A DNA stretch of 64,000 nt from Listronotus oregonensis. Taxonomy: Eukaryota > Arthropoda > Insecta > Coleoptera > Curculionidae. Numbering within the stretch: the first letter of the stretch is position 1; every line of letters starts with the position of its first letter. A program made the translations under genes and the position numbers. This document shows, in pieces, positions 1-11,801 of the stretch. The notes under the pieces were generated by a model that had not been told where the DNA came from, did no database searches, and saw nothing but the letters and a program-made list of their open reading frames with translations. The stretch is taken from contig JAHBCN010000192.1 of NCBI GenBank assembly GCA_019359885.1, forward strand, positions 310,001 through 374,000. Reading direction: 5' to 3'.

Positions 1-331
1 TATTATGTCGACTCAGCGAAAACACATAACTCATAAGAAGGTAGGTTTTTTGACTTTGATTTCTTCAATTTAAAGACAGTTTTTAACAATTTCTTGGAAA
101 CAAATATGTGCAAGTCTTAAGCAGACATTTAAATACAACTGGCGTTAAATAAATATCTGAAAAACCTTTTAATTTTTTTTTTCAAACGGATAAATGATCG
201 TAAACCGTAAATATTCTGAACATTTCTACAGATTTTGTCGTCTGAAAACTCAATTTCACTACCCTAGGAACGCGCATCCTTAACTTTTATATTAATAAGC
301 ACTCTAAGTCATCCAAAACAGTAATCATTAC

Positions 332-558
332 CTTTTCCAAACATCATTAATATCACTATAAGTGGGAGGTGCAAATATAGGTGTCGACTGATACGGCGGA
401 TTGTACTGTGTCTTCGTACCCTGCGGAAAGCTGCTAGTGTACTTGTAAGTTAGAAAGGATCCATCCTTATTGTAGTCAGGAATAACCGTTAAAGCCAAAC
501 GTAAAGTTTTGTTGCGGAAGTTGAGGTTGGTATGGTTTGGGTGGGATGTAAAATCCTC
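332..558 (-). CDS. Spaetzle-like gene, exon 4 (prodomain/linker, frameshifted)
   Basis: Minus-strand exon bounded by a good acceptor (CTTTTAG then GAGGATTTT) and a donor (GGAAAAG then GTAATG). It joins exon 3 in phase: the G left by exon 3 plus GA gives Gly, followed by GFYIPPKPYQPQLPQQ and FTFGFNGYS, then a TGA at 476-478. A second frame of the same exon then stays open to the donor, reading DYNKDGSFLTYKYTSSF, NPPYQSTPIFAPPTYSDIN and DVWKR, with the same Pro/Tyr-rich character. The two halves join if one base near 478-483 is surplus. I infer a 1-bp frameshift, either a sequencing or assembly error in a short T/C run or a real lesion. The cystine-knot domain that should follow is not in the window and would lie left of base 1. 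Exon ends are well supported; gene identity rests mainly on exons 2 and 3. Confidence 0.7.
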
Positions 559-662
559 CTAAAAGAAACATTCTAATTAAAAAATAAATAAAAAATATCA
601 CCACTTTAAAATATTTATTCTTGCCACCCCAAGACCAATTATTTTCTTGTTTACTTCTGTTA

Positions 663-1790
663 TAAAGGGTTTTCCAATAAGAATAATATGATTTTGTAAT
701 GATGTAGTAACCATGGTAATAAAGTTATACCTGTAACAAGTTGTCCTTTATGTTCAGTAAACTCTTACAATTTATTATGGCTAAATATTCGCTCCAAGAA
801 CGTTTGTTATTGTCCAACAATTTTACGAAAATGGTCGTTCTTTTGTGAACACTTTTTGCGCACTTCGCAGAAACTTTGGTCTAAATAATCGCCCTTCTGA
901 GCTTGCCATTCGTCGCATCGTTGAGAAATTTGAAAGTAATTTTACTCTTCACGATGTAAAAACTCCAGTAAGACGTCGAAATACCAGAACTGTTGAGAAT
1001 GTTGCTGCTGTAAGAGATAGTGTTGCAGAAGATCCAAATTTATCAATTCCTCGTCGTGCTCAAGAGTAAGGACTTAAAAAACAACTTGGAGAATTTTGCA
1101 AAAAGATTCAAATTTACACCCCTATAAAGTTACTTTGACCCAAGAACTTAAGTTACTGGACCATCGTCGGCGCCGCGAATTTGCTGCTTGGAGTTTAGAA
1201 TTACTTGCCGAAAAAAATATCTTTTCAGATAAGGTTCATTTTTGGTTAAGTGGCTACGTAAATATGCAAAATTGCCGTTTCTGGTGTGAAAACAATCCAC
1301 AACAGATTTACGAGAAGCCTTTGCATTCCCTAAAGGTGGTGTGGTTTATTGCATGGAGATATCGTTGGACTTTTTTTTTTCAAAAATAAGGTTGGAGATT
1401 CCGTTACAGTGAATGGTAAACGATATCGACAGATGTTGACAAAATTTTTATGGCCAAATTTGGATGCAACTGTTGGCTGGCCACCATGAAGCTGTGATTT
1501 AACTCATTTAGACTACTTTTTGTGGGATTATTAAATATCTAAGGTTTATGCAAACAGGCTACAAACCCTTGATGCTTTGAAAATGAGAACTGAACGCTGC
1601 ATTCGTGAGATTGAGCCCGATTTATTGCACAAAGTCTTCGAAAATTGGATTCGTCGAATATACTCGTGTACCCGAAGCCGAGATGGACATTTAAACGACT
1701 TGCTATTCAAAACATAAATATTATCGATTGTACTTCAAGATAATATATTTTAATTTTTAAATCATATCGTTCTTATTGGAAAACCCTTTA
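663..1790 (+). mobile_element. Tc1/mariner-type transposon with 32-bp TIRs (DUF4817-type)
   Basis: Left end TAAAGGGTTTTCCAATAAGA at 663 is matched in reverse complement at 1759-1790 over about 32 bases with two mismatches. TA dinucleotides at 663-664 and 1789-1790 fit a TA target duplication. The 1.1-kb element carries one broken transposase gene and sits in intron 3 of the Spaetzle-like gene, in the opposite orientation. Confidence 0.85.
777..1717 (+). pseudogene. Broken mariner-like transposase (DUF4817 family)
   Basis: Starts MAKYSLQERL at 777 and continues, after a frameshift near 845, as FCALRRNFGLNNRPSELAIR and NTRTVENVAAVRDSVAEDPN, the helix-turn-helix region of this insect transposase family. 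Further frameshifts follow. HPYKVTLTQELKLLDHRRR precedes FSDKVHFWLSGYV, which holds the first catalytic Asp (SDK where the family usually has SDE). The C-terminal part has LTHLDYFLWDYLKSKVYANR and ends at 1715-1717. From knowledge of the family, the block with the second catalytic Asp (QQDGA type) is missing between LDAT and WPP, so about 45 codons are deleted. Dead by frameshift and by loss of an active-site residue. Confidence 0.85.
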
Positions 1791-1845
1791 TTAACACAAA
1801 AACCTTTTTTTCTGTTACTTATAGTTTTTCTAAGATCCAGATTTA

Positions 1846-2787
1846 AAAAGACCCCGCACAATCCTTATGGAAAATAAGTTTTGGCCAATTTTTTTAAAAC
1901 TTTGCAAATTGATAGTTTTTAACACGCTGATTAAAAGGCTTAAGGGGCACGAAACCCGATAACCCCCTGAAAATCACCCCAAAGGTCAGGAGGATGCATT
2001 TGACTAATTATTAATCAATTGCCTAACGAAATATTTTATACTGTAGTCGAACTTATAGCCACCCACTTAGTCACTAGATTTAAGTCTGGCATCCCCCAAA
2101 ACTTTCAACTACTCCCCACCCCTCAACCTTCCCACCACCGACCAAGGCCTGCTATGTGACTTTTGCCTGTTTACGGGTCGTGAAATCGTTTGATCGTGAA
2201 TTCGGTAATACAACCACCTAAACGATAACTACCCAATACCCTTTGACCCCTACAATTGAAAACATTACATGGCAGAATGCTAGTTTCTGTAAGAATATAA
2301 GGAAAAAGAAAGTCAAAATAAGGACCACATGTGCTTGTTGCCCCCTAAAGGTTACTATAGGTTTGCCACTGTTTCAAAAGAGATAGGGAAAAGGAATGTC
2401 AAAAATTTTGCTTACAGAATCGTGCCTCAGACTTCTAATGTTTGGGTCCAAGAGTATTGGTTGTGATCGTTAGGTGGCTGTATTACGGAATTCACCATCA
2501 AAGGGTTTTACAACCAGTAAACAGGTGGAAAAGGGTAGGGTTGGCATGTTTGGGGGATGTCGAACTTAAGTCTAGTCACTGTGGGGCTGACTATAAGTTA
2601 GACTACAGTTTTAAACATTTCGGTAAGGCAAAGTCAAATGCATCCTTTTGACATTTGCGAGTGTTAAGGGGGTTATCGGGTTGTGTGTTTATTAAGGCTT
2701 TTAATCAGCGTCTTAAGAACTATCAATTTTCAAAGTTAAAAAAATTGGCTGAAATCCACTTTTCATAAATATTGTGCGGGGTTTTTT
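1846..2787. mobile_element. Foldback element, family FB-1, copy a
   Basis: The left arm starts AAAGACCCCGCAC and contains TTTTGGCCAATTTTT, TGATAGTTTTTAACACGC and ACGAAACCCGATAACCCCCT. Its reverse complement recurs at 2650-2787, ending GTGCGGGGTTTTTT. Inner parts also pair (for example the GCCACC-CTTAGTCACTAGA region near 2055 with the region near 2570), so most of the 0.94 kb is one imperfect palindrome. No coding sequence. Related copies lie at 58943 and 63231. It begins about 55 bases after the mariner element ends. Confidence 0.8.
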
Positions 2788-3334
2788 AATCATTTTGTCT
2801 TTCGTCTCAAAATTTGTAATTTTTGTTTTTACCCAACTCCAAGAGTTCTTTTTTAATAAATATGTAGAAATTTCCCTACAACACATATATTTTTTTTGTA
2901 TAAATGTGTTGGTGTCATTTCCATATCTATCCATTTAAATAAACATCTAATCTACATAAAGTTCTTGTTCTGTCACCTAATCTGATTATTTGTTAAGTTT
3001 GTATACGTGTAATTTGTTTTAATTTATTTATGAAATTATTAAATGTTGTTGGGCCATTTTTTAACATAGAGTTTTGACGCTGCGTTATCCGATGGCCATC
3101 TATAATGAATAATACAATTGTTTTATCTGTGGGGCGTTTTAAAAACGTCCTTATTTTATTAATAATACTAGATTATATTTATTTTTAATACAAAACGTTG
3201 ATTATATTTTCGCTCTCATTTGTGGTTTAACATCTAGAAAATTTGCTCTAAAATGTTTTATTTTAAAAGACAAGTCACTGGACGTCATAGGGAAACAACG
3301 GAGCCTCAAGATCACCGACTAAGACTTTTGGCTT
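2788..3334. other. Intron 3 filler, no feature seen
   Basis: AT-rich, stops in all frames, no repeat or terminal inverted repeat that I can recognise. Confidence 0.5.
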
Positions 3335-3847
3335 TTAAGCGGGTATTACGCTAACAATTTCTTCGTGAATTAATTCATCAATTAATTTGTGAATTTCTTC
3401 AAGGCCGCATTTTAATGTTACACTTGTTCAGAACTTTGCAAAGTTTTTTTTAACCATTTAACTCTTAGAATTTACCCTTGCTAACCTAGAAATAATTTTT
3501 CCTTTTGAAATAAATTAATTCCAATTTTGCAATCTATAAATGAAATTAAAGAAACTCACTTTCTTTCAGCAGAATACATATTTGATAAAGCTGCAATCCA
3601 AAATCCAAATTAAATTATAGAACAATAAATTAAAACAAACCAAATACCATAACCTTACGTTTATGTTGGTTTATGCATTTTGTTAATTTGGCATTACTGA
3701 ATTCACGTTCTAATTCGTGAAGAACTTCACAAAGTCCTTTATGAATAAATTTGACATCAAGTTTTGGTTTTACATTTGTCAAGTTACTTCAAGAAGCGAC
3801 TTCATGAATAAATTCGCGAAGAAATTATTGGTGTAATACCCGCTTTA
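3335..3847. mobile_element. MITE with ~45-bp terminal inverted repeats
   Basis: Left end AAGCGGGTATTACGCTAACA is mirrored at the right end (TTGGTGTAATACCCGCTTT). Both continue inward with ATTTCTTCG-GAATT repeats. No open reading frame, about 510 bp. The interior repeats the GTGAATTAATTCA type of short palindrome. Superfamily unresolved because a clean target duplication is not visible. Confidence 0.7.
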
Positions 3848-4079
3848 GAGATCGGTTAGTTTCTGATTTTTACTGTTTTACATGTAGATTTTTATTTGTA
3901 GGCTATGTAAATAATAGTTTTTACGTTAACTGACATTATTTACAAATTATAGGAAATTTTGAGAAAAAAATTTGGAGAAAAAAGTAGTTTAGAACAGATA
4001 AAAATTTCAAGAGATTTTTTATTTATTATAAATTACCATGAAATGTTTTTTTACCCATACTGAGTGGGTGTAAGGCTAG

Positions 4080-4450
4080 GGGTTATCGAATATTGTAGCA
4101 GGACTCCTCTAGGTTTTATTAGAGGTAACATGGTGGCCCTTTAGTACGTTTAGGAAGTAATAAATATTATATATGAAGATTGAAAACTCCATTTGTTAAC
4201 AGGACAACGCCAGACCACAAGTAACCAGAGTAGCCGTAAAATGCATGTATTAACACCTCAATGCGATGGCCTCCAAGATTGCATGATCTTTCTCCGATCG
4301 AACATAGGTGGGACATCCTAGGTTGTTAAACTTACAGCACGCCCACTAGATTCTGGCAACACGAAGACATGTGATAGATGTAGTGTGGAATTAGATACCT
4401 CAAGAAGATATAGACCAACTCATCAGTTCAACGCCCAGAAGTTTAAATGA
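4080..4450 (+). pseudogene. Tc1-like transposase, C-terminal fragment
   Basis: Fragment with the second and third catalytic blocks. DNARPQVTRVAVKCMY begins at about 4203 (Asp of the DNA-R-P-H motif). After a stop and a frameshift comes WPPRLHDLSPIEHRWDILG (Glu of the PIEHxW motif), then ARPLDSGNT in shifted frames and NAQKFK near the end. The order and spacing fit a DD34E Tc1 transposase. The N-terminal half is absent and frameshifts are multiple. It lies in intron 3 of the Spaetzle-like gene. Confidence 0.75.
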
Positions 4451-4844
4451 GTGTATTTAACACAATATTAAATTTAATATTGTTATTGATCATCCCATTG
4501 GGCTAAACACCTAATTATTTATTCCCTATTATCTGCTATAAATTAAGCAAAAAATTAATAAAATATGTTGTATATATTGTGACGTATTTACCTTTCTTTT
4601 TCACTATGTATAAGATTATTTTTATATATATCTTCTTTACTACATACTATATCATTAAAGCATTATCTTGTTAAGAAAAGTATATTGAGAAAAATGTGAT
4701 TTAAACATTTTCATAGGCATAAGTAGATACAAAACTTGTTAACATAGAAAGGCCAAAAACAATAAAAACTATTTGTTTTATCTGATTTGCGTTTATCCAC
4801 CTTTATAAAGGCAAAGTATGCTAGAAAAGGAACGAAAAGCTAAA

Positions 4845-4848
<4 letters not shown>

Positions 4849-4936
<88 letters not shown>
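4849..4936. repeat. (TA)n microsatellite
   Basis: 88 bases of almost pure AT/TA with two phase slips (near 4880 and 4913), beginning about 20 bases from the exon 3 donor. It creates false IYIYI peptides on the minus strand. Confidence 0.95.
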
Positions 4937-4957
4937 GTATGTTAAAATAAAACTTAC

Positions 4958-5181
4958 CTTGTTCTGGAAATGACTGAGAAGGTTTTGGTATATGAATTGG
5001 TTCAGGATAGTGATAGCCATTATCCTGGGTATTCGGCACGAAGTTTGGTGTAAAAGAAGGTGGACCATAGACAGTACTTGGAGGAGGTGAATAGTATGAG
5101 TGAAATTCTTCTTTGGCTTCGTTGATAATAAGACTTTTATGATTGAACTGCCATTTTTCAATTAGATGATAAATTAGTTCA
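4958..5181 (-). CDS. Spaetzle-like gene, exon 3 (prodomain and Pro-rich linker)
   Basis: Exon between acceptor TTTTTTAG and donor CAAG|GTAAGT. The first base T completes Ser with AG from exon 2, so the protein reads DHYPSELIYHLIEKWQFNHK and continues SLIINEAKEEFHSYYSPPPS, then STVYGPPSFTPNFVPN and NGYHYPEPIHIPKPSQSFPE. The YP-x-xx-I-x-xL segment just after the YCE motif is typical of Spaetzle-family prodomains, and a Pro/Tyr-rich linker ahead of the cystine knot is seen in several insect Spaetzle paralogues. A (TA)n array lies about 20 bp beyond the donor. The 224-nt exon is open throughout and ends with one base, which fits exon 4. Confidence 0.8.
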
Positions 5182-5679
5182 CTAAAAAATAAAGATAAAA
5201 TGACTGACTAAGATTACATTGCTGTTTAGTTTCGCTCTAGTCTTTTAGGTTTGTGAATAATTTAGTATTTTATAAAATCTGGATAAACATAACTTTTCTA
5301 ATCGTATGTATTTACTTTATTAAATAAAATAGAATATTAGTTATAAATGAATTAAACCTATAAATTTTCCAAAGATTTTCTCATGTTTCCTGTGAATTTT
5401 GGTATAGTAATTTTAAATCTACCTGCCGTTTTTATCTATCAGTTTTAGTTTTTGGTACACAGCTTTTTTGTATTTTAGTGAGGGTAGGCGCCAAGGAAGT
5501 TTGAAGGTTAAAAAAGAACACAGCAATGGTCTATTTGATCAAAAAATGTCCAGCCCACTATGAAAATAACGGTCATTAAGATACCCTTATGATTTGTGTC
5601 AGTAATAAAATTTTTCTTGGTAATACTAGGACACTAAACTACAAAAACTTAGTTTAACATATGCTATTTTGTTTGAAGG

Positions 5680-5928
5680 ATCTTGGTTGTAACATGAGCG
5701 TCAAGCTCCATTATTTAAACTCTCATCTAAACCATTTTCCTGAAAATCTCGGACACTTTAGTGATGAACAGGAAGAAAGATTCCACCAAGAAATTTGTAC
5801 TCTGGAGGAACGATATAAGGGTAGATGGGACGTGCATATGATGGCAGATGACTGCTGGAGTTTGAAAAGAGACTCAGTCTCATTCCAGAAAAACATTAAA
5901 AAATCATTTTTAGCTACTTTTAAAAATT
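5680..5928 (+). pseudogene. C-terminal fragment of the multicopy gene also found at 37001-38580
   Basis: Encodes LGCNMSVKLHYLNSHLNHF then PENLGHFSDEQEERFHQEI and EERYKGRWDVHMMADDCWSL, clearly paralogous to NLGCNMSLKIHFL...SDEHGERFHKDIS...QRYQDRWNE in the copy near 38340. Only the last ~85 residues remain; upstream sequence does not continue the homology. The 5' truncation in an intron fits a mobile or processed copy. Function unknown. See the 37001 entry for the family description. Confidence 0.75.
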
Positions 5929-6558
5929 GAAGTTATTTTTGTAGTTTTTTAATTGTTTTTCTACTCAAGTGCACATATGTGATATCTCGAAAACTAAACC
6001 TGATAGATGAAAACGGTTTTCATTTTCAGAGTCCTTATATTTATGAAGAAGCTGTTTATCCTTCTGGAAAAAATCCTTGTATTTATGTGTTATTATCCTT
6101 TTTAAAAATAATTACAATTTTTTCTTTGTGTGCTTTATCAATTTATTAGATAATTTTGTTTCAAATTAAAAAAAATTATACTTATTTCATCTTATTAAAA
6201 CAAAATATTTACTACGAAACCAATTATTTATATTGCTTTAAATTCGGTTATCTTCAGTGTTGTGGGGGCCTTATATTCATCCTAGAGTCCTCCTATCACA
6301 CAGTGCGACTGTTACGATATAAGGATAGAATAAATTAATAAGGAATAACTGACGCCAATACCAGCCATCTTAAATAATAATAACGTCAAAAGAAAATAAT
6401 ATTACCAGTTTTGTTTCTTTATTAACCCACATCTTCTTTAGACAGAATCTATATGTCGTATAAAGAGATCTTGTTCAGATTTATTAAAATTCCTTTAAAC
6501 TATAAATAGATATTTAAGAAGAAGGCATCAAACGTTAGATATATCTGGCCAATTGAAT
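5929..6558. other. Intron 2 filler, no feature seen
   Basis: AT-rich, non-coding in all frames; a short open frame near 6156-6338 is low complexity and not convincing. Confidence 0.5.
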
Positions 6559-7010
6559 CAGTGGCGGCTGTTCCATAAGGGCGAAAGGGCGGTAACCTTC
6601 CGAGACAAAATGTAAATAACCAATAAATCAAAATTTATATTTTGTATTGAATCAATCAGTCCAAAAAAAAAATAAAAATCCCAATGTTAACTTCATTAAT
6701 TTCCCGTTGTCAATTGCCAGACACCCAGTCTAAGTCGTTTGAATTTGCGCCATATATTCCTTACCGATGTTTTAGGTGGCGGAAATTAATTTCCGCCTGA
6801 TCCGGCAGCCGCTGCATCATATTCTCTCGCCGCATCGGCGACCGATTTCATACAGAATTTACCATGCGAGAGGGCGATATATTTTTCCGCCTTCGGTCAG
6901 TAGAGATCGAACGCTGTTAGAACAACACCGATACGTCACGGTTTATATCAGTTTGCCATATGAGACCGTGACGTATCGGTGTTGTTCTTACAGCGTTCGA
7001 TCTCTACGAT
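6559..7010. repeat. Cluster of GC-richer palindromes, possible hAT-like element start
   Basis: Begins with CAGTGGCGGCTGTTCC, a hAT-like terminus, but no matching right end was found. It contains a perfect 20-bp palindrome at 6778-6797 (GGCGGAAATTAATTTCCGCC). It also contains a 106-bp hairpin at 6901-7006: 42-base arms start TAGAGATCGAACGCTG, have one mismatch and enclose a ~22-base loop. The arms are far richer in G+C than the surroundings. An open frame across it is an accident of the palindrome. Confidence 0.75.
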
Positions 7011-7380
7011 TTGATTTGTTGCATGGGGTATCGTTTTATTAATTACTGCTTCGCTTCCGTGTGTTTAAATAATAGGAGAAATGGCAAATAATGTACTTAA
7101 TTTTTAAAACGGTGAGTTTACTTGACTTTTGCTCACTGACAAAGTACATATAAAATCGGTTGACAGACCTATTTTAGATCTGAAGCTTACTTAGGCTAAT
7201 AAATCTACGAAAGGCTGTTTGTTACAATAGGCATTATAAGAAAGACGATTACAAGAACAATAAATGGATATGCGGCTGTAACACACTAAAAATGACTTAT
7301 TTTGTCTTCCGTGTTTTTTGTTTTATTTAGACGGAGCTGAAAAAATCGATTGTCGTAACACACATATTTTTATTTCTATA

Positions 7381-7510
7381 AGGACTGTTTGTTATTGAGA
7401 AATAGTATACACTATTTTACACTTTTTTTTAGATAAGCGCTCTTATGGAAGGTGTATTTTAGGACTAGATGTGTAAAAAAGTGTACTATTTTTAAATAAC
7501 AAACAGACCT
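7381..7510. mobile_element. Short MITE, AGGWCTGTTTGTTATT family, copy 1
   Basis: 130 bp. Left AGGACTGTTTGTTATTGAG is mirrored by the right end (reverse complement AGGTCTGTTTGTTATTT), flanked by ATA on both sides. A partial reverse-oriented copy lies at 55560-55656. Confidence 0.75.
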
Positions 7511-8172
7511 ATACATAAAAATAAAAGATGTTTTGTTATAATATAAAAAACATCAGGAAAATGTATTACCCGATGTTTTTTTATGTTCACCCATTCCGTA
7601 GTTTTAAAAATACTTTAAACAAAACTATGCAAATTTAAAAGGCCAAATAAAAATTAAAACTATCACATTTGTTCATATGTTCATTTAATCAAAGTTCATA
7701 TTTTTAAACTGTGGACAGCAAATGCAATATACTGTATGAGTATCGAGCGTTTACAATATGCCCCTTGCATATATTTTTTGATTAGCTAAAAATAACCCTT
7801 TTTATTCATAATGTTGCATATTTATTTGACCATTAAGCGATTTATCTTAAATCGTAATAAAGGAATGCGATAGATTTTTGTTGCTGTGAAGAAAATAAAT
7901 TAACGGGGCAAAAAAAGGTCAAATTTAAAGGGCCAGACGTGAACTTTAAATCGTAATTACACCTAAATTAGTTTTCTTCTGAGAAAAGATGTTTAGGATA
8001 TGGTTCTTTAATAGGCAAATGTAAATATTTGACGTGTTTTTGGATCAGAAGAAATTTTATGCAAGGGTTTCATTTAAAAGAAGTGAAGAATAAATTTTAC
8101 CAGTAAGCCTAAACCAAACCTACCCTAACATGCACAAAATAATGTAACATTCTACCTACTAGTGTTAAATAC
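7511..8172. other. Intron 2 filler next to exon 2
   Basis: AT-rich with no recognisable gene or element. Confidence 0.5.
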
Positions 8173-8333
8173 CTTGGATAATGATCTGGATGCTCACAAT
8201 ACGTTAATCCAGGTCTGGCACAAGGAGGAGTTTTACCTGGTGGTGCAGGAATATATCTACAAGTTGGATTTGTTCCATACTCTGGTGTGCACATTGAACG
8301 GCATCCTAGTATCGAGTTTATGAATATCCATAA
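8173..8333 (-). CDS. Spaetzle-like gene, exon 2 (Cys-containing prodomain)
   Basis: Exon between acceptor TTTCTTTTTGCAG and donor CCAAG|GTATTT. In phase 0 it reads LWIFINSILGCRSMCTPEYG then TNPTCRYIPAPPGKTPPC and ARPGLTYCEHPDHYP, ending with AG that pairs with exon 3. The CxxPGxTYCExxxxYP block is the hallmark of Spaetzle-family (Toll ligand, neurotrophin-like) prodomains. I judge it closest to the Spz3/Spz4-type paralogues, from memory rather than a search. LWIFINSILG is hydrophobic and could be the end of a signal peptide cleaved before CRSMC, so the protein is probably secreted. If an alternative acceptor at 8306-8307 is used, the exon would start GA-TGC-CGT and lose this hydrophobic stretch. 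Role by family: a secreted pro-cytokine that is cleaved and binds Toll receptors in immunity or development. Confidence 0.8.
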
Positions 8334-8517
8334 CTGCAAAAAGAAACATGGTAAATATAGTAAATATATTGCAATTATACTTAATGAAATCCCCTCTTAA
8401 GTCAACGAGCGCCAAGTGTTTACTTTTAGAATTGGCACTATGGTCTTTGCAGAATATTTGATGTATTTACATAAACTATTTGAAATCTTTGCTATGAAAC
8501 ATTTAGAAAAGATTTCA

Positions 8518-9450
<933 letters not shown>

Positions 9451-9452
9451 TA

Positions 9453-9660
9453 TACAGGGTGTTATTTAATAAGTGTCCGATATTTCAGAGAGTGATTTTT
9501 CAAGTATTTTAAGGTAAAGTTCCCAAAGAACGTGTGGTCTAAGATGCTTCCCTTTTAAGATACAGGGTAGCAAAAATATATATACAACTAGATGTATCAC
9601 CGGCCAGATTTGTGTGTCTTCCTTTGTAATATGCCGCAGACGCCTTGCTGCCATATTTCA
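9453..9660. mobile_element. TACAGGGTG-ended element B, left end only
   Basis: Starts TACAGGGTGTTATTTAATAA two or three bases after element A ends, so the two are head-to-tail neighbours. Bases 9453-9568 match the reverse complement of 18905-19029 (CCGATATTTCAGAGAGTGAT and CGTGTGGTCTAAGATG). The stretch near 9572-9600 matches the sequence just upstream of the transposase relic near 17375 (CTAGTTGTATATATATTTT). This suggests B is a deleted derivative of the transposon containing the 17431 gene. Confidence 0.65.
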
Positions 9661-10289
9661 AAGTCCATAGTCTTTAAATGATAAATATAAAATATTTTAT
9701 TATATATTATTATTTTTCCCATATATTACAGTTCACTGAGCCTCACAGCTTGATAAATTATTTAGATTTTAAAATTGCACATATTTTTAAATCTGCATTT
9801 GCCAAAGTATTTTCCACACTATAGCCATTTTAGCCATTTTGTACAATCTGTAAAACACGTGGAATAAACGATTGTTTTGGCATCATAGCATCGTCCAACC
9901 ATCGTCAAGGAGGTGCTGCCTCTATAAAATATTAAACTATTTGCCAAGTTAAAACGATATCGGTAGGACGCGAATAAAAATTATACAGAATCCGCTAGGC
10001 CACGATTTTACAAAAGTGTGTAGTTAATATACAGTGGCGGCGTAAAAATAAATACCTTCGGTTTATTAATTTAAAATCAACAACTCGTATGTGTTACAAA
10101 GTAGAGAATATTAGGTCGAAAACATCAATTTAAAAATAAGATACGATTACATTAAGAATAAGAAACGATTATTTTAGTTAATTAGTCATTAGAAATGGCG
10201 CTTGCTAATATTAATCTAATTTAACGAAATAAATCTGACTAAATATATTATATACTAACATGACCGTTTTAAAAAATATTTTATTATTA
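9661..10289. other. Intron 1 filler with a hAT-like CAGTGGCGG start
   Basis: AT-rich. CAGTGGCGGCGTAAAAAT at 10034 resembles the termini at 6559 and 55699 but has no partner that I could find. No coding sequence. Confidence 0.45.
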
Positions 10290-11429
10290 GAATTCTACAT
10301 TATCCCTGATGAACAGAGGCTAGGAAAGAATTTTAGAAAACTGACCCCCTAAAGAAGAAAAATAGGGGGTAAAAGTTTGTATTAAACTTCAATATTTCTA
10401 GACTTAGAAATATGAAAATTGGTATTTTGGCTTTTGATTATGATTAGAAATAATATGTTTTTAATATTTTTTAAATTACATCTGTTGAGAAGGTTAAAAT
10501 GGGGATGAAAGTTATATGTACCGAAACATTATCATGTTTAAAGTTGTAAAAATGGTAATAAAGTTGGTAATTAGAATTCTGATTACCCAAAAGATATGAC
10601 ACGTTAGCTAGGAAAGGATTTTAGGAAACTTCCCTCCCCTAAAAGAATGGGGAGGGTAAAAGTTTTTGTGGAATTTCGTCATTTCTAGATTCAAAAGTAT
10701 AAAAATTGTTATGTAGGTTATTAATTACGATTACAAATTATTTGTTTTAACATTTAGAGAGGGGTAAAAGTTTATAAAGAAAAATTGTCATTATTAAAGT
10801 TGTAAATGTGGCAGTTGGTAATTATGTTTCTAATTACGCAGAAAAATAGAAGACGTCAGCTAAGTAAGTATTTTAGAAAACTTTCCCTCCAAAGGGAATG
10901 GAGGAGGAAAGTTTAATTCAAACTTTGTTATTTCTGGACTTAGAAGTACGAAAATTGTTATATAGGCTATTAATTACGATTAAAAATTATCTGTTTTAAC
11001 CTTTTTGTAATTACGTCCCTTGGGGGGGGCAAGGAGTTTGGTTAAAGTTTGTATAAAAAAATAAACATTTTTAAAGTTGTAAATATGGTAGTTGATAATT
11101 AGGCTTCTGATACCCAGAAAAATAGAAGACGTGAGCTGAGAAAGGATTTAAGAAAAGTCCGCCCTAAATGGGTAAAAGGGACTGGACTTAGAAGTATGAA
11201 AATTATTGGAATGTTGGCTATTTATTACGATCAAAAATAATCTGTTTTAAAATTCTTAAAATTACATCCCGTGTGGGGTTGAAATGGGGATGAAATTTTT
11301 ATTGAAAAAGTCGTTATTTTTAAAGTTGGTAATATGGGAGTTAATAATTCTGCTTCTAATTACCCAGAAAAATAGTGGATGTCAGCTAAGAACCGTGGGG
11401 GGGTGAAAATTTGTATAGAACCGCATTCA

Positions 11430-11643
11430 TATTACAAAATATTAACAAACGAAATACAATAAAATAAAATTTGTTCCATTGCACGACACGCGCTACACCG
11501 CGTAGTGTGTGACAGAGACGAAGTGCAGGGAGCGTAATGTGATGTATGTGACGCGATATAGTAGGAGGTTAGGCAGGAGCAATATTCCGTGAAAACGGGA
11601 AAAATCAAAACAGAAATGTGTAGTCCACGCGGGCGAAATGCTT
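11430..11643. other. GC-richer insert within satellite block 1
   Basis: Non-satellite stretch with CpG-rich parts (ACGACACGCGCTACACCGCG near 11483) followed by the (TA)n array. It may be a short element whose tail is the microsatellite. No coding sequence and no clear tRNA-type boxes. Confidence 0.4.
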
Positions 11644-11644
11644 G

Positions 11645-11801
<157 letters not shown>

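Noticed and set aside
6776..7042. 88-aa open frame
   Set aside because: Covers the GC-rich hairpin; no domain, and a palindrome easily yields an open frame.
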